Shown here: piece by piece, positions 16,198 to 25,619 of the stretch
Layout: each line of letters starts with the position of its first letter
How positions within the stretch are numbered: the stretch's first letter is position 1
From: Candidatus Gastranaerophilales bacterium
Lineage (GTDB): Bacteria > Cyanobacteriota > Vampirovibrionia > Gastranaerophilales > Gastranaerophilaceae
DNA length: 64,000 nt
Reading direction: 5' to 3'
Assembly (NCBI GenBank): GCA_944322615.1
Contig: CALUPH010000002.1
Coordinates: forward strand, 124,001-188,000
Translations under genes and position numbers: made by a program
Notes under the pieces: generated by a model
The model's database searches: none
What the model was told of the DNA's origin: nothing
The model's input: the letters and a program-made list of their open reading frames with translations, nothing else

Positions 16198-17106
16198 TTA
16201 CATTTTATAACAATTCGTAATATATTTAAGCATATTTGCTAAAGATTCTTTTTCAATATCAAACCAATGAATATCTTTATTTGCATTAAACCAACTTATT
16301 TGTCTTTTGGCATAACGGCGAGTATTTTGTTTTAAAAGATTTGAAGCTGTTTCAAAATCTGTTTCCCCTTTAAGATACGGAAATAATTCTTGATAACCGA
16401 TTGTTCCGAGAAGAATCTTATTTTCGCCATATTTATCAAAAAGTTTTTTAGCTTCATCAAGTAAACCTTGCTCAAACATTACATCTACTCGCTTATTTAT
16501 ACGTTCGTATAGGAAATCTCGATTTTGAGTATTCAAGCCATACCACAAAACATTATATTCACTTTCTTTCTTTTTCTGGGCTTTACTCATAGGTATACCT
16601 AAAGTAAGACAAACCTCAAGCGCTCTTATTATTTTAACCTTATTATTAAAATGTATTTTTTCAGCTATATCAGGATCTTTCTCTTTTAGCAAAGAAAAAA
16701 GTTCTTCGGAAGATTTTTTTTCTAATTTTTCACGTAATTCTTTATTAGGCTCAACTCTTGGCAAATCAAAATCTTGTAATAATACCCTAAAATATAAGCC
16801 CGTTCCGCCCACTAAAATTGGGACTTTTCCTTTGTTTATTATCTCTTTTATTTTTATATTGGCATCATCACAGAAATTAGCAACTGTATATTCCTGATTC
16901 AAATCAATTATATCCATTAAATAATGAGGAATGCCATCTTGCTCTTCTATAGTCGGTTTTGCACTTCCTATATCTAACTCTTTATATATTTGCCTTGAAT
17001 CAACAGATATAATTTCACCATCAAGTTGCTTAGCTAATTCAATGGATAATTTAGTTTTCCCCGATGCACTCGGTCCTGTTATTGCTATTATTTTTTGTTT
17101 TGTCAT
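16198..17106 (-). CDS. miaA: tRNA dimethylallyltransferase
   Basis: 302 residues. Transfers the dimethylallyl group to N6 of A37 in tRNAs that read codons starting with U. The P-loop is GPSASGKT at 11-18, followed by the conserved ISVDSRQIYKELDIGSAKP, the PHYLMDIID segment and VGGTGLYFRVLL. The C-terminal part holds RRYAKRQISWFN, typical of the family. Its first 56 bases overlap the end of the upstream membrane-protein gene, and no better internal start exists, so translation is probably coupled. No clear ribosome site precedes the ATG. Confidence 0.96.
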   Translation of the reverse strand: MTKQKIIAITGPSASGKTKLSIELAKQLDGEIISVDSRQIYKELDIGSAKPTIEEQDGIPHYLMDIIDLNQEYTVANFCDDANIKIKEIINKGKVPILVGGTGLYFRVLLQDFDLPRVEPNKELREKLEKKSSEELFSLLKEKDPDIAEKIHFNNKVKIIRALEVCLTLGIPMSKAQKKKESEYNVLWYGLNTQNRDFLYERINKRVDVMFEQGLLDEAKKLFDKYGENKILLGTIGYQELFPYLKGETDFETASNLLKQNTRRYAKRQISWFNANKDIHWFDIEKESLANMLKYITNCYKM

Positions 17107-17911
17107 AGTAAAAACAGAATACCAAAAGCAAATAATAATTTAAATATATAGTAAACAGTATTATTAAAATAACAAATGAAAGCGAATTTGACCCCAAAAG
17201 AACAGATAAAATATTCAAAAATACATATAGAATAAAAATAACAACAAGTATTGCAACAACACCTAATAAATTTTTAAAGAAAAATTTTAGCGCAAGCCAA
17301 AAGGACTTTAATATATTCACATTTTCAAAACTAACTACAGCAAAATGTAATACAATGAAAAAATTTACTATGGATGCTGCAATATTAAAAATAACCATCC
17401 AGCTCATAAAAGTAATTTTATCTTGAATTGTAATACTATTTACATAGTTAAGAATTTCAGCTTGAGAAGAAGCCTTTAAGATTTTAGGAAAATCATATAT
17501 TATTTTAGGCTCGCCAAAAACACTCATACAAAATTTAGTAACAATATACAATGTCGCTGCATACAAAATGAATAATATAATATATGAACCTGCTGTTTTT
17601 AAGAAATCCGCACCAACTCCTTCAAAGAATTTTTTAAAATTTTGAACAGCTTTTAGCGCTATTTCTTCTTTGGAATCATTCTCATTATAATTTAAAACAC
17701 CCTGTTTATTTATATAAAACCAACCTGCACTGAATGCTATAAATAAAAGAACCATAGATAATAACAAAACAATTTTTGAAAAACTGAAAAAATTTCTTCC
17801 GACAAGAAATGAAAAAGCAGTCATTATCAATAACAAGCCTAATAACAATGGCTGTATAAATATCAAATTATTCTTTAATATACAAAACGATTTTTTTATT
17901 GTTTCCAGCAT
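17051..17911 (-). CDS. Polytopic membrane protein, unknown function
   Basis: 286 residues. I count about six hydrophobic segments: two near the N-terminus (residues about 17-40 and 45-65), one at about 105-125, then three between about 165 and 275 (including LLGVVAILVVIFILYVFLNILSVLL). No catalytic motif is evident. The layout resembles DUF975- or DUF4013-type integral membrane proteins, but I cannot assign it firmly. It overlaps miaA by 56 bases and is presumably cotranscribed with it. Confidence 0.7.
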   Translation of the reverse strand: MLETIKKSFCILKNNLIFIQPLLLGLLLIMTAFSFLVGRNFFSFSKIVLLLSMVLLFIAFSAGWFYINKQGVLNYNENDSKEEIALKAVQNFKKFFEGVGADFLKTAGSYIILFILYAATLYIVTKFCMSVFGEPKIIYDFPKILKASSQAEILNYVNSITIQDKITFMSWMVIFNIAASIVNFFIVLHFAVVSFENVNILKSFWLALKFFFKNLLGVVAILVVIFILYVFLNILSVLLGSNSLSFVILIILFTIYLNYYLLLVFCFYYDKTKNNSNNRTECIGEN

Positions 17912-18039
17912 TTACTGATTATAACATATGTAAAAAATAAATAAATAGCTTATCAGTTAGTAATGAAAAGTAATAATTAGTAAAAAGATTATGTGTTTTT
18001 GGTAAAATGTATAAAGTACAGAGAAAACGGATTGGGGTA

Positions 18040-19398
18040 ATGAAAGAGAGAATTGTTCTTTTATCTATAATATCTTCATTGTTAGTACTTTTATATTTTT
18101 TCCAAAATAATATGAATACGCCATGTGCATTTATGACAATTCTAATATTTATGTCTGTCTATACTGCATACATGCAAATAGCATTCAAACATAGAGTAAG
18201 GAAGCAAAGGAAACATCCCGTAGAAAAAAACTACGATTATAAACCTTATGTAAGTATATTAATTCCTGCACATAATGAGGCTGAAGTTATATCTAAAACA
18301 ATAGAAAATATATCTAAAATAGAATATCCGAAATATGAAATTATAGTTATTGATGATAGAAGCACAGATGATACAGCGTTAGTTCTTGAGAAAATAAGCA
18401 ATGAATATCCTAATATGAAATATTTTTCAAGAACAAAAGAAGCATTTCCGGGTAAATCCGCAGTACTAAATGATGCAATGAAAATTGCAAAGGGAGATGC
18501 AATTCTTGTTTTTGATGCTGATGCAAGAGTAAAACCTGACTTTTTAAAAGAATTAATTCCAGCTCTTGAACCGGAACAAGTAGGTGCTGTACAAGCAAGA
18601 AAAGTAATCATAAACAGAGAACAAAATTTCTTAACACGTTGCCAAGATAATGAAATGGCAGTAGATACACACTTCCAAGTAGGAAGAGACGCTGTTAAAG
18701 GTGCCGTTGAGTTAAGAGGCAACGGTGAATTAATAAAAAGAAAAGCACTTGAAGATGTTAACGGTTGGAATATTTATACAATTACAGATGACCTTGATTT
18801 ATCAACAAGATTACAAATTAAAGGCTGGGATGTTCGTTTTTGTCCTGAAGTTTGCGTATATGAAGAGGGCGTTCCGTCATATATTCCTTTGGTAAAACAA
18901 AGAAGACGCTGGATAGAAGGAAGTATAAGAAGATATCTTGAACATTTTTCAGACGTATTAACCTCAAAGGACATTTCTTTACGTGTAAGCTTAGATATGA
19001 CTGCTTATATTACAGAATTTATTTTACCGGTTTGGATGGTTTCAGAAGTAATTATTCAATCATACAGATATATAAAAGATGATCCTAATTGGATACTTTC
19101 ATCTATGGCATTATCTACACTAATGTGCGGATTCTTTATTGTTGCATTATTTTACAGTTTAAGAAAATATGTCAAATTAAAACCAATGGACAATCTAATT
19201 CAATCGGTAACTACTGCGTTATATATTGTAGTTCTTTGGTTCCCGCTTGCAATTTTTATAATTTTTAAAATTATATTTATGAAAAATAATATGGATTGGG
19301 GAAAAACAAAACATGGAACAGCCAAGGTTGTTCAAGATCTTTCTGTTGAAAAAAAACAATCAAAAGAAAAAGAAACCGAAACACTAATAAAAGTCTAA
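18040..19398 (+). CDS. Processive family 2 glycosyltransferase, membrane-bound
   Basis: 452 residues from ATG 18040; an upstream in-frame ATG at 18007 lacks a ribosome site, whereas GGGG lies 4-7 bases before 18040. Two N-terminal membrane helices, a cytoplasmic GT-A domain, and three or four C-terminal helices. Catalytic signatures are DDRSTDD (about 105), DADA (about 159-162), TDDLDLS (about 249) and QRRRW (287-291), the D,D,D,Q(Q/R)xRW set of synthases that polymerise and extrude polysaccharides such as poly-N-acetylglucosamine, hyaluronan or cellulose. The closest resemblance is to PgaC/IcaA-type enzymes; the sugar is not determined. It is first in an operon with yidC (16-base gap), queA and a GT-C-like protein. 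Confidence 0.88.
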   Translation: MKERIVLLSIISSLLVLLYFFQNNMNTPCAFMTILIFMSVYTAYMQIAFKHRVRKQRKHPVEKNYDYKPYVSILIPAHNEAEVISKTIENISKIEYPKYEIIVIDDRSTDDTALVLEKISNEYPNMKYFSRTKEAFPGKSAVLNDAMKIAKGDAILVFDADARVKPDFLKELIPALEPEQVGAVQARKVIINREQNFLTRCQDNEMAVDTHFQVGRDAVKGAVELRGNGELIKRKALEDVNGWNIYTITDDLDLSTRLQIKGWDVRFCPEVCVYEEGVPSYIPLVKQRRRWIEGSIRRYLEHFSDVLTSKDISLRVSLDMTAYITEFILPVWMVSEVIIQSYRYIKDDPNWILSSMALSTLMCGFFIVALFYSLRKYVKLKPMDNLIQSVTTALYIVVLWFPLAIFIIFKIIFMKNNMDWGKTKHGTAKVVQDLSVEKKQSKEKETETLIKV

Positions 19399-19414
19399 GA
19401 AGGGAGAATATACA

Positions 19415-20512
19415 ATGGATTTTACAACATTAACGGTAGAATTATTAAAAGGACTAAATAATCTTACAGGAAGTTACGGCTTGGCAATTATAGCCCTTAC
19501 CGTTATCGTAAGACTTTGTCTATGGCCTTTAGGAGTTTCTCAACAACGTTCTATGAGAGCAATGCAAATTCTGCAGCCAAAAATGAAATTAATACAAGAA
19601 CGTTATAAAAATGATCCTCAAACAATGCAAAGAAAAATGATGGAGTTCTATAAAGAACACAAATTCAATCCAATGTCAGGTTGTTTGCCATTATTAATAC
19701 AAATGCCAATATTCATTTTATTATATGCAGCATTAATCAGCCCTCAATTTATACAAGAAGCAGGTAATTCTCACTTCTTATTTATAGACAGACTCGATAA
19801 AACATTAAGAGGTAATGCCGGAATTTCCTATGATGGAACTTTTAGTGTTTCAAATAATGATAAATTTACAGTTTATAAAAAAGTAAAAGTAATGCTTGGT
19901 GACCAAGAACTTGATAATGTAAAAATTGACTCTAAAAATGCAATAAAAATTCAAGGAGAAATTGTTCCGGGTCAACCAATGGATTTGAAAGTTAATCTTG
20001 ATGATTTCAACTTAAAATACAGCCAATTAGACAAAGTTACTTCTGCTTCAATAGATATTCAAAATATGAAAACAAGAGAAGTCGAAACTGTTAACTTTGA
20101 AAGACGCGATAACATAATGGCTGCATCAATACCAACAAATGCACCACAAGGTCAATTCCATTTTGATGTATTCATTTTAATTCTTCTTTTTGCAGGAACA
20201 ATGATTGCGACTCAAAAAATCATGATGGCAACAAACAAAAATGTTCAACAAGATCCAATGCAAGCTCAAATGCAAAAAATGATGGGAACAATCATGCCTG
20301 TTATGATTATATTTATGTTTGTTATCGCTCCAATTCCTGCAGGTGTTTTATTATACTTAGTTGTAAGTAATATAATTCAAATAATTCAAACTATAGTTAT
20401 AAATAAACAGCTTGAAGCAGAAGATAACGCAAAACATGATGTAAAAGATTTATCTAACGCAAAAACAATTAACCCGATTGAAACAAAAACTATAGAAGCA
20501 GACAAAAAATAA
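19415..20512 (+). CDS. yidC: YidC/Oxa1/Alb3 membrane protein insertase with inserted extracytoplasmic domain
   Basis: 365 residues. Inserts membrane proteins alone or with SecYEG. The conserved core is clear: YGLAIIALTVIVRLCLWPL (TM), a cytoplasmic helical hairpin with the QPKMKLIQERYKND motif, then GCLPLLIQMPIFILLYAAL (TM), and later TM segments around 250-345. It lacks the N-terminal P1 domain of proteobacterial YidC. Instead about 120 residues (about 125-248), rich in predicted beta strands, are inserted in the extracytoplasmic loop after the second core helix. From memory, cyanobacterial YidC carries an insertion in the same loop, which supports the lineage. The stop codon overlaps the queA start (TAATG). 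Confidence 0.95.
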   Translation: MDFTTLTVELLKGLNNLTGSYGLAIIALTVIVRLCLWPLGVSQQRSMRAMQILQPKMKLIQERYKNDPQTMQRKMMEFYKEHKFNPMSGCLPLLIQMPIFILLYAALISPQFIQEAGNSHFLFIDRLDKTLRGNAGISYDGTFSVSNNDKFTVYKKVKVMLGDQELDNVKIDSKNAIKIQGEIVPGQPMDLKVNLDDFNLKYSQLDKVTSASIDIQNMKTREVETVNFERRDNIMAASIPTNAPQGQFHFDVFILILLFAGTMIATQKIMMATNKNVQQDPMQAQMQKMMGTIMPVMIIFMFVIAPIPAGVLLYLVVSNIIQIIQTIVINKQLEAEDNAKHDVKDLSNAKTINPIETKTIEADKK

Positions 20513-21549
20513 TGTTACTAGAAGAATTCAATTACGAATTACCGGAAAATTTAATCGCGCAAGTACCAGCTCAAAAAAGAGATATGTCAAGGATGCTGGT
20601 ACTTGACCGTTTAAATAAAACGCTTGAACACAAGCACTTTTGTGATATTACAAATTATCTTACTGAAAATGATCTACTGGTTTTAAACAACACAAAAGTT
20701 ATACCAGCAAGATTATATGCAAAGAAGGACACTGGTGCATTAATTGAGATTTTTCTTGTCAGAGAAATAGAAAAAGATATTTGGATTTCACTAATAAAAC
20801 CTTCTAAAAGAGTAAAACCCGGAATGATTTTAGAAGTATCAGAAGAACTTTCTGTCGAAATAATAGAAAAAGATGATGATAAGTGGAAAATACACCTATT
20901 ATACAAAGGTAATATATTTGAGATTTTGGATAAAGTAGGAAATATTCCGCTCCCACCATATATTGAAAGAAAAATGACAAATGAAGAGTATAAAAGTCTT
21001 GATTTTGACAGATATCAAACAGTATATGCACAAAAAGAAGGAGCGGTAGCAGCACCTACTGCAGGTTTGCACTTTACGAAAGAAATATTGCAAAAGCTTG
21101 AAGAACAAGGGACAAAGTATTGTTTTGTAACTTTAAACGTAGGCTTAGGCACATTTAAACCGGTAAAATGTGAAAATATATTAGACCACAAAATGGATTC
21201 TGAATCATTTGAAATTACAGAAGAAACCGCTGAAATTATAAACAAAGCAAAAGCTGACGGCAAAAATATAGTTGCTGTCGGAACAACATCTGTAAGGACA
21301 TTAGAGACAGTTATGAATAAATACGGTAGAATTATACCGGTTAAAGACAGCAGTGAATTATTTATATACCCCGGGTATAAATTCAAAATAGTTGATAAAC
21401 TTATAACGAATTTCCATCTTCCAAAGTCTACCTTGCTGATGTTAGTAAGTGCTTTTGCTACAAAAGAGTTTATTTTTAAAGCATATTCTGAAGCTATAAA
21501 AAATGAATATAGATTTTACAGTTATGGCGATTGCATGTTTATAAGGTAG
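20512..21549 (+). CDS. queA: S-adenosylmethionine:tRNA ribosyltransferase-isomerase
   Basis: 345 residues. Transfers and isomerises the ribosyl group of SAM onto 7-aminomethyl-7-deazaguanine in tRNA to make epoxyqueuosine. The N-terminus LLEEFNYELPENLIAQVP, the DMSRMLVLDR segment, and the conserved APTAGLHFT and ITNFHLPKSTLLMLVSAF segments are diagnostic, and the length is standard. It overlaps yidC by one base and precedes the membrane protein gene by 5 bases, so it is in the same operon. No other queuosine gene is in the window. Confidence 0.97.
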   Translation: MLLEEFNYELPENLIAQVPAQKRDMSRMLVLDRLNKTLEHKHFCDITNYLTENDLLVLNNTKVIPARLYAKKDTGALIEIFLVREIEKDIWISLIKPSKRVKPGMILEVSEELSVEIIEKDDDKWKIHLLYKGNIFEILDKVGNIPLPPYIERKMTNEEYKSLDFDRYQTVYAQKEGAVAAPTAGLHFTKEILQKLEEQGTKYCFVTLNVGLGTFKPVKCENILDHKMDSESFEITEETAEIINKAKADGKNIVAVGTTSVRTLETVMNKYGRIIPVKDSSELFIYPGYKFKIVDKLITNFHLPKSTLLMLVSAFATKEFIFKAYSEAIKNEYRFYSYGDCMFIR

Positions 21550-21554
21550 GTATT

Positions 21555-23624
21555 ATGTTCTTTATATCAATATTGTTAGTTATTCTTTCTTCTTTTATGA
21601 TTTTAAATGTAATAACTAAGAATAAGAAAGAGTCATCGGGTTTCTTATATTTTTTATTAATTGCCTTTTCTCAAATTGTCCTTTCTTTTGAAATACTTTC
21701 ATTATTTAAACTAATCTCAAAAAACGGATTTTTTATTTGTAATATAGCATTTTTTATTATTTCTGCAATTTTATACATTAAAGAAGGTAAACCACTATAT
21801 AAAAATGAAATAAAAGATGAAATTAAGAAAATATTATTTGCTGTAAAAAGAGATAAAATATTATTTTTCTTATCAATTTGTTTTGGATTATTTTTATTTT
21901 TTCAACTTATTAGTGCACTATTTTTCCCCGTAACCTTTGGTGACGCATTAACATATTACCTTCCAAGATGCACTACTTGGATTCAAAACGGATGTATTAA
22001 TCACTATATAACACCTGATAGCCGAGAGTTAATCATGCCTGTAAATATGGAATTTTTATACACCTGGCTATTATTATTCAGAAAGAACGAAATAGGAGCC
22101 GCTATATTTTCGTACATAGGTTACATTGGCACAATATATATAATATACAATTTCTTAAAAGAATTAGGTTTTTCAATAAGAAGAAGATTATGGAGTATAT
22201 TTGTATTTTCTTCATTTGCCCTTGTTTTAATAGAAATATATACTCCTTGTGCTGACTTGTTTATAGGGGGATTAATACTTGGCTGCATTTATTTATTTTT
22301 AAAAGCTGTAAAAAATAATGATAATTTAGCATTATTTTTTGCATCATTATCATACACTCTCGCAGTCGGAACAAAAACAACATCAATAATTGCAATTCCT
22401 TCAGTATTTATTATTCTTTTAATAATAACCTTAATTTACAAGAAAGAAAAAACTTTAAAATATATTTTAAAATTTGGACTACTATTTATATTAAACTTTA
22501 TAATTTTTTCGTCATACAACTACATACTAAACCTAATTCAATTCAATAATCCTGTTTCTTGCCGTGAACAACTTTTATTAAATCAATTTAGAGGCGGTTT
22601 CAAAGGTTGGCTATGTACATTAATAAAATATATTTTCGCCATTTTTGATATTTCAGGCATAAAAGATTTTATCAACTACAACGGTTTTATTTCTTATCTT
22701 CAATCATTAACATTAAACTTAATTGGAGCTACAGATAAAAGTTTTACATCAAACTATTTCAACAGATATTTTTACTTTAATTCAAAAATGTCACTTATGA
22801 ATTCAGCTTTAGGTATTATGGGCTTATTAGCATTCTTGCCTTCACTTATAAAATCTATAAAAAAATATCTAAAAAACAAGAAATCAAAAAGAAATATAAT
22901 AATGGCAAGTTTAACTGTTTCACTGATTTTAAACTTGATTATTTTTGCAAGGGTTATGGTATTTACACAATACAATATGAGGTATCTATTAACTTTTATT
23001 GTAATAGCATCTCCAATTGTTGCATATTCCTATATAAAAAAGAACAATAAGTTATTTAAAATTCTTATGTGTTGGTTTATATTCATATATTTAGTAGTTA
23101 TCGCTCATAAAATGCCATTATCTTACATTGTTTCATATGCAAAATATAAAATAAATAACCCAGCCGCAAACACATCTTTTTTAATTGCTAAATCTGATGA
23201 AATTGATATCTACAAATATATTTCAGATAAAAAGAAGAAAAATATCGGACTAATTATCTCTCAAGTAAAAACACCTAATTATTACATAGAAAAATTAAAA
23301 CTGATTGGATATAATGTGGAAAAAATCTTACCTGAGAATATAGAAGATTATAATTTGTCAAAATTTGACTATATTATTACAAATACATATAAATCTTCAT
23401 CAACAAATATTGTAAAATTCGAAGAACGAATGCAATATCCAGAGCTTTTTGCAAGTAGGTGTTTATATAACGACTACAGGCAGGCAACAATATATGACAA
23501 TAAAACAGAACCTGCAATGGTAGAATGTGAAATTCCATTTGAATATATAAAATCAAAAGGATTCAGCGAGATAACAGATGCAAGATTTGATAATTATATA
23601 ATTTTACAAAATCTCATACATTAG
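21555..23624 (+). CDS. GT-C-like polytopic membrane protein (possible lipid-linked sugar glycosyltransferase)
   Basis: 689 residues from ATG 21555, which follows an AAGGTAGG site; the longer frame begins with a TTG inside queA. About twelve hydrophobic segments are followed by a soluble C-terminal region (about 540-689). The first extracytoplasmic loop has GDALTYYLPRCTTW, with an acidic residue placed as in GT-C glycosyltransferases of the ArnT/PMT type, which use polyprenyl-phosphate sugars. The family is inferred from architecture; substrate unknown. It closes the GT2-yidC-queA operon, so a role in envelope polysaccharide or glycoprotein making is plausible. Confidence 0.7.
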   Translation: MFFISILLVILSSFMILNVITKNKKESSGFLYFLLIAFSQIVLSFEILSLFKLISKNGFFICNIAFFIISAILYIKEGKPLYKNEIKDEIKKILFAVKRDKILFFLSICFGLFLFFQLISALFFPVTFGDALTYYLPRCTTWIQNGCINHYITPDSRELIMPVNMEFLYTWLLLFRKNEIGAAIFSYIGYIGTIYIIYNFLKELGFSIRRRLWSIFVFSSFALVLIEIYTPCADLFIGGLILGCIYLFLKAVKNNDNLALFFASLSYTLAVGTKTTSIIAIPSVFIILLIITLIYKKEKTLKYILKFGLLFILNFIIFSSYNYILNLIQFNNPVSCREQLLLNQFRGGFKGWLCTLIKYIFAIFDISGIKDFINYNGFISYLQSLTLNLIGATDKSFTSNYFNRYFYFNSKMSLMNSALGIMGLLAFLPSLIKSIKKYLKNKKSKRNIIMASLTVSLILNLIIFARVMVFTQYNMRYLLTFIVIASPIVAYSYIKKNNKLFKILMCWFIFIYLVVIAHKMPLSYIVSYAKYKINNPAANTSFLIAKSDEIDIYKYISDKKKKNIGLIISQVKTPNYYIEKLKLIGYNVEKILPENIEDYNLSKFDYIITNTYKSSSTNIVKFEERMQYPELFASRCLYNDYRQATIYDNKTEPAMVECEIPFEYIKSKGFSEITDARFDNYIILQNLIH

Positions 23625-23772
23625 TATGAAATTTTGTAAAAAACACTAAAGTTTAAGTTATAATATACCGATAGAAGGGTTATTGGATTTTGAATAAAAT
23701 CATAATCTAAAACAAAATGGTAGTAGTTTACATTTCGGAATATAGTCTTTGAAACACGGATAAGGATTATAA

Positions 23773-25143
23773 ATGTCAGAAGAGAAAAAAGAGAATAAAA
23801 ATGTTTCAGTTTTTGCAAGAAGTGAAATTTCACTGGAATCTGACCCTTTGGAAGAAATCTTTGCATTAAATCTTGGCGATTTTATATCAGAACATTTAAT
23901 TTCAGATGAGCTTGTTCAAAAAATCAGCAGAACAAGTGTTGATAAACTGGAAAGCTTAAAAAACCAACTAAAAGAACTTATTGCAATATATTCAATAGAC
24001 AATACATTAAAAATTCTTGGATTTAGCAGTAAAGAAGACTATATAATATACAATGCAATTGCTAAAACAATAAAACAAATGCTTGAGATAGATGCTTGCC
24101 ATGTATTCTTATCAAAAGAGAATGCTATGGGCTTGAATACAACAAAGAATGATATTTTGCTCGTTGGTTCATCATTAAATTTCAATGATGATATATATGA
24201 AGCAGAAATCGGATATAAGTTTGATGACGAAAGTTATGTATCTTTTTCTTTCAATAATAAAAAAGAAGTTGAAGTAAAAGACTGTAGTAAAGATGACGAT
24301 TTCAAACCGATTTTATTACTAAATGAGGACAAAGTTAAATATTATCTCGCCGTTCCAATGTACAATAATATGGAAAAAGTAGGGGTAATAGTTGTAGAAA
24401 ACTATAAAGAGAAAAAACTTTCGGATGAATTTATAGAATTATTAACTGTAACAGCAAGATTATTTGCTACTTCTATGAGTTTGGAAAAATTAACCGAAGA
24501 AACAAATAAGCTTATAAACTTAGAAGATGTTACTGTATCACAACTGCAAAACAACCGTGCAGAATTAACTGCTTTAATTGGTGATTTAAGTAGTGAACAG
24601 CAATGGTTCGTAGAAGATTTAGCTAAAGCTGTTGATGCAAAAAGTAATTTTAAGAACAACTACTCTCACGATGTAGCAGACTTAGCAAGAGAAATATCAA
24701 CTGCATTAGGACTAAATGAAAAGACAAAAGATTTAATTTATTATGCAGCATTATTAAGAAATATAGGTAAAATAACTCTTCCTGAGGAATTGTTCAATAA
24801 AAAAGAAAAATTATCAAAAGAAGACTGGGAAAAACTGCAAAACCATCCAAATGTAGGCGTAAGCATATTAATGAGTATTAACTTCTTATCAGAGGTTGTT
24901 CCATATATTACTTACCATAAAGAACGTTGGGATGGAGCTGGTGAACCAGAAGGATTAAAAGGAATGAGTATTCCTCTCGGTTCAAGAATAATAGCAATCG
25001 CAGATGCTTATAGTGCCATGACTTCTGATAGAACGTACAGAGACGCTCTATCAAAAGAAAAAGCACTTGAAATTATGGAATCCGAATCAGGAATAAAATG
25101 GGATCCTGATTTAGTAAAAGTTCTTATTGATTTAAAGAAATAA
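23773..25143 (+). CDS. GAF and HD-GYP domain protein with degenerate catalytic motif
   Basis: 456 residues, cytoplasmic. Residues about 75-240 look like a GAF sensor domain; a short coiled linker with SQLQNNRAELTALIGDL follows. Residues about 290-456 form an HD-GYP domain with YSHDVADLAREIS, HPNVGVSIL, the His of YHKERWDG, and ADAYSAMTSDRTYR. However, the metal-binding HD of LLHDIGK is Arg329-Asn330 (LLRNIGK) and the GYP loop is Gly390-Glu391-Pro392. Without the HD pair, hydrolysis of cyclic di-GMP is unlikely; the protein may bind nucleotide or a partner and act as a receptor. An AAGGA site lies 9 bases before the start. Single-gene unit convergent with the desulfoferrodoxin gene. Confidence 0.88.
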   Translation: MSEEKKENKNVSVFARSEISLESDPLEEIFALNLGDFISEHLISDELVQKISRTSVDKLESLKNQLKELIAIYSIDNTLKILGFSSKEDYIIYNAIAKTIKQMLEIDACHVFLSKENAMGLNTTKNDILLVGSSLNFNDDIYEAEIGYKFDDESYVSFSFNNKKEVEVKDCSKDDDFKPILLLNEDKVKYYLAVPMYNNMEKVGVIVVENYKEKKLSDEFIELLTVTARLFATSMSLEKLTEETNKLINLEDVTVSQLQNNRAELTALIGDLSSEQQWFVEDLAKAVDAKSNFKNNYSHDVADLAREISTALGLNEKTKDLIYYAALLRNIGKITLPEELFNKKEKLSKEDWEKLQNHPNVGVSILMSINFLSEVVPYITYHKERWDGAGEPEGLKGMSIPLGSRIIAIADAYSAMTSDRTYRDALSKEKALEIMESESGIKWDPDLVKVLIDLKK

Positions 25144-25147
25144 AAAA

Positions 25148-25549
25148 TTAACTTTCTTTATCTGAAACCCATAGTCCATGAAGATTACATAATTCACGGG
25201 CTGTGAATTCATCATATGAACAATTAGGTTTCAAATCTAATTTAGGTTCGTCTCCCGGATTCAGATATTTTCTTTTCAAATATTTTTTATCAGGAGAAAT
25301 AGCTTCAATAAAAACAATATAATGATCTTTTTCCATTGGATGAGGTATAGAACCGACTCTTATTGTTTTTGAACTTCCTTCAATAGTAACAACGGGAACA
25401 TGTTTCTCTTGAGAAGAATCATCACTTGTTTGCACTTTTAATTCTTCCATCGGCAAGGAACAACATACTAATTGACCAGCCCCCGGATGTATTACCTCTA
25501 TAATATTTCCGCAAACATTACATTTATACAAACCCATTTTTTCTGTCAT
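25148..25549 (-). CDS. dfx: Desulfoferrodoxin (superoxide reductase)
   Basis: 133 residues. Reduces superoxide to hydrogen peroxide without making oxygen, a defence typical of anaerobes. The N-terminal desulforedoxin-like domain has Cys10, Cys13, Cys29 and Cys30 for centre I. The catalytic centre II ligands are visible: Glu48-Lys49-His50, His70, His76, Cys121 and His124 (ARELCNLH). The start follows a perfect AGGAGG, which lies in the 3' arm of a hairpin (25554-25594), so translation or transcription may be controlled there. It is the last gene of a minus-strand cluster behind dacB. Confidence 0.96.
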   Translation of the reverse strand: MTEKMGLYKCNVCGNIIEVIHPGAGQLVCCSLPMEELKVQTSDDSSQEKHVPVVTIEGSSKTIRVGSIPHPMEKDHYIVFIEAISPDKKYLKRKYLNPGDEPKLDLKPNCSYDEFTARELCNLHGLWVSDKES

Positions 25550-25553
25550 AAAA

Positions 25554-25594
25554 AACCTCCTTTGAACAAAAGAATTATATTCTCAAAGGAGGTT
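25554..25594 (-). promoter_or_regulatory. 12-bp perfect inverted repeat that contains the dfx ribosome site
   Basis: Arms AACCTCCTTTGA and TCAAAGGAGGTT, 17-base loop. On the minus strand the 3' arm contains AGGAGG, followed by T6 ending at the ATG, so the same structure could end dacB transcripts and hide the dfx ribosome site. The loop contains TATAAT in the dfx direction, so a promoter could start transcripts inside the loop that lack the 5' arm. Confidence 0.6.
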
Positions 25595-25619
25595 AAAAAA
25601 ATCAGCTTAGTTTATTAAC

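Noticed and set aside
18246-18722. 158-codon minus-strand frame
   Set aside because: Antisense shadow of the GT2 catalytic domain.
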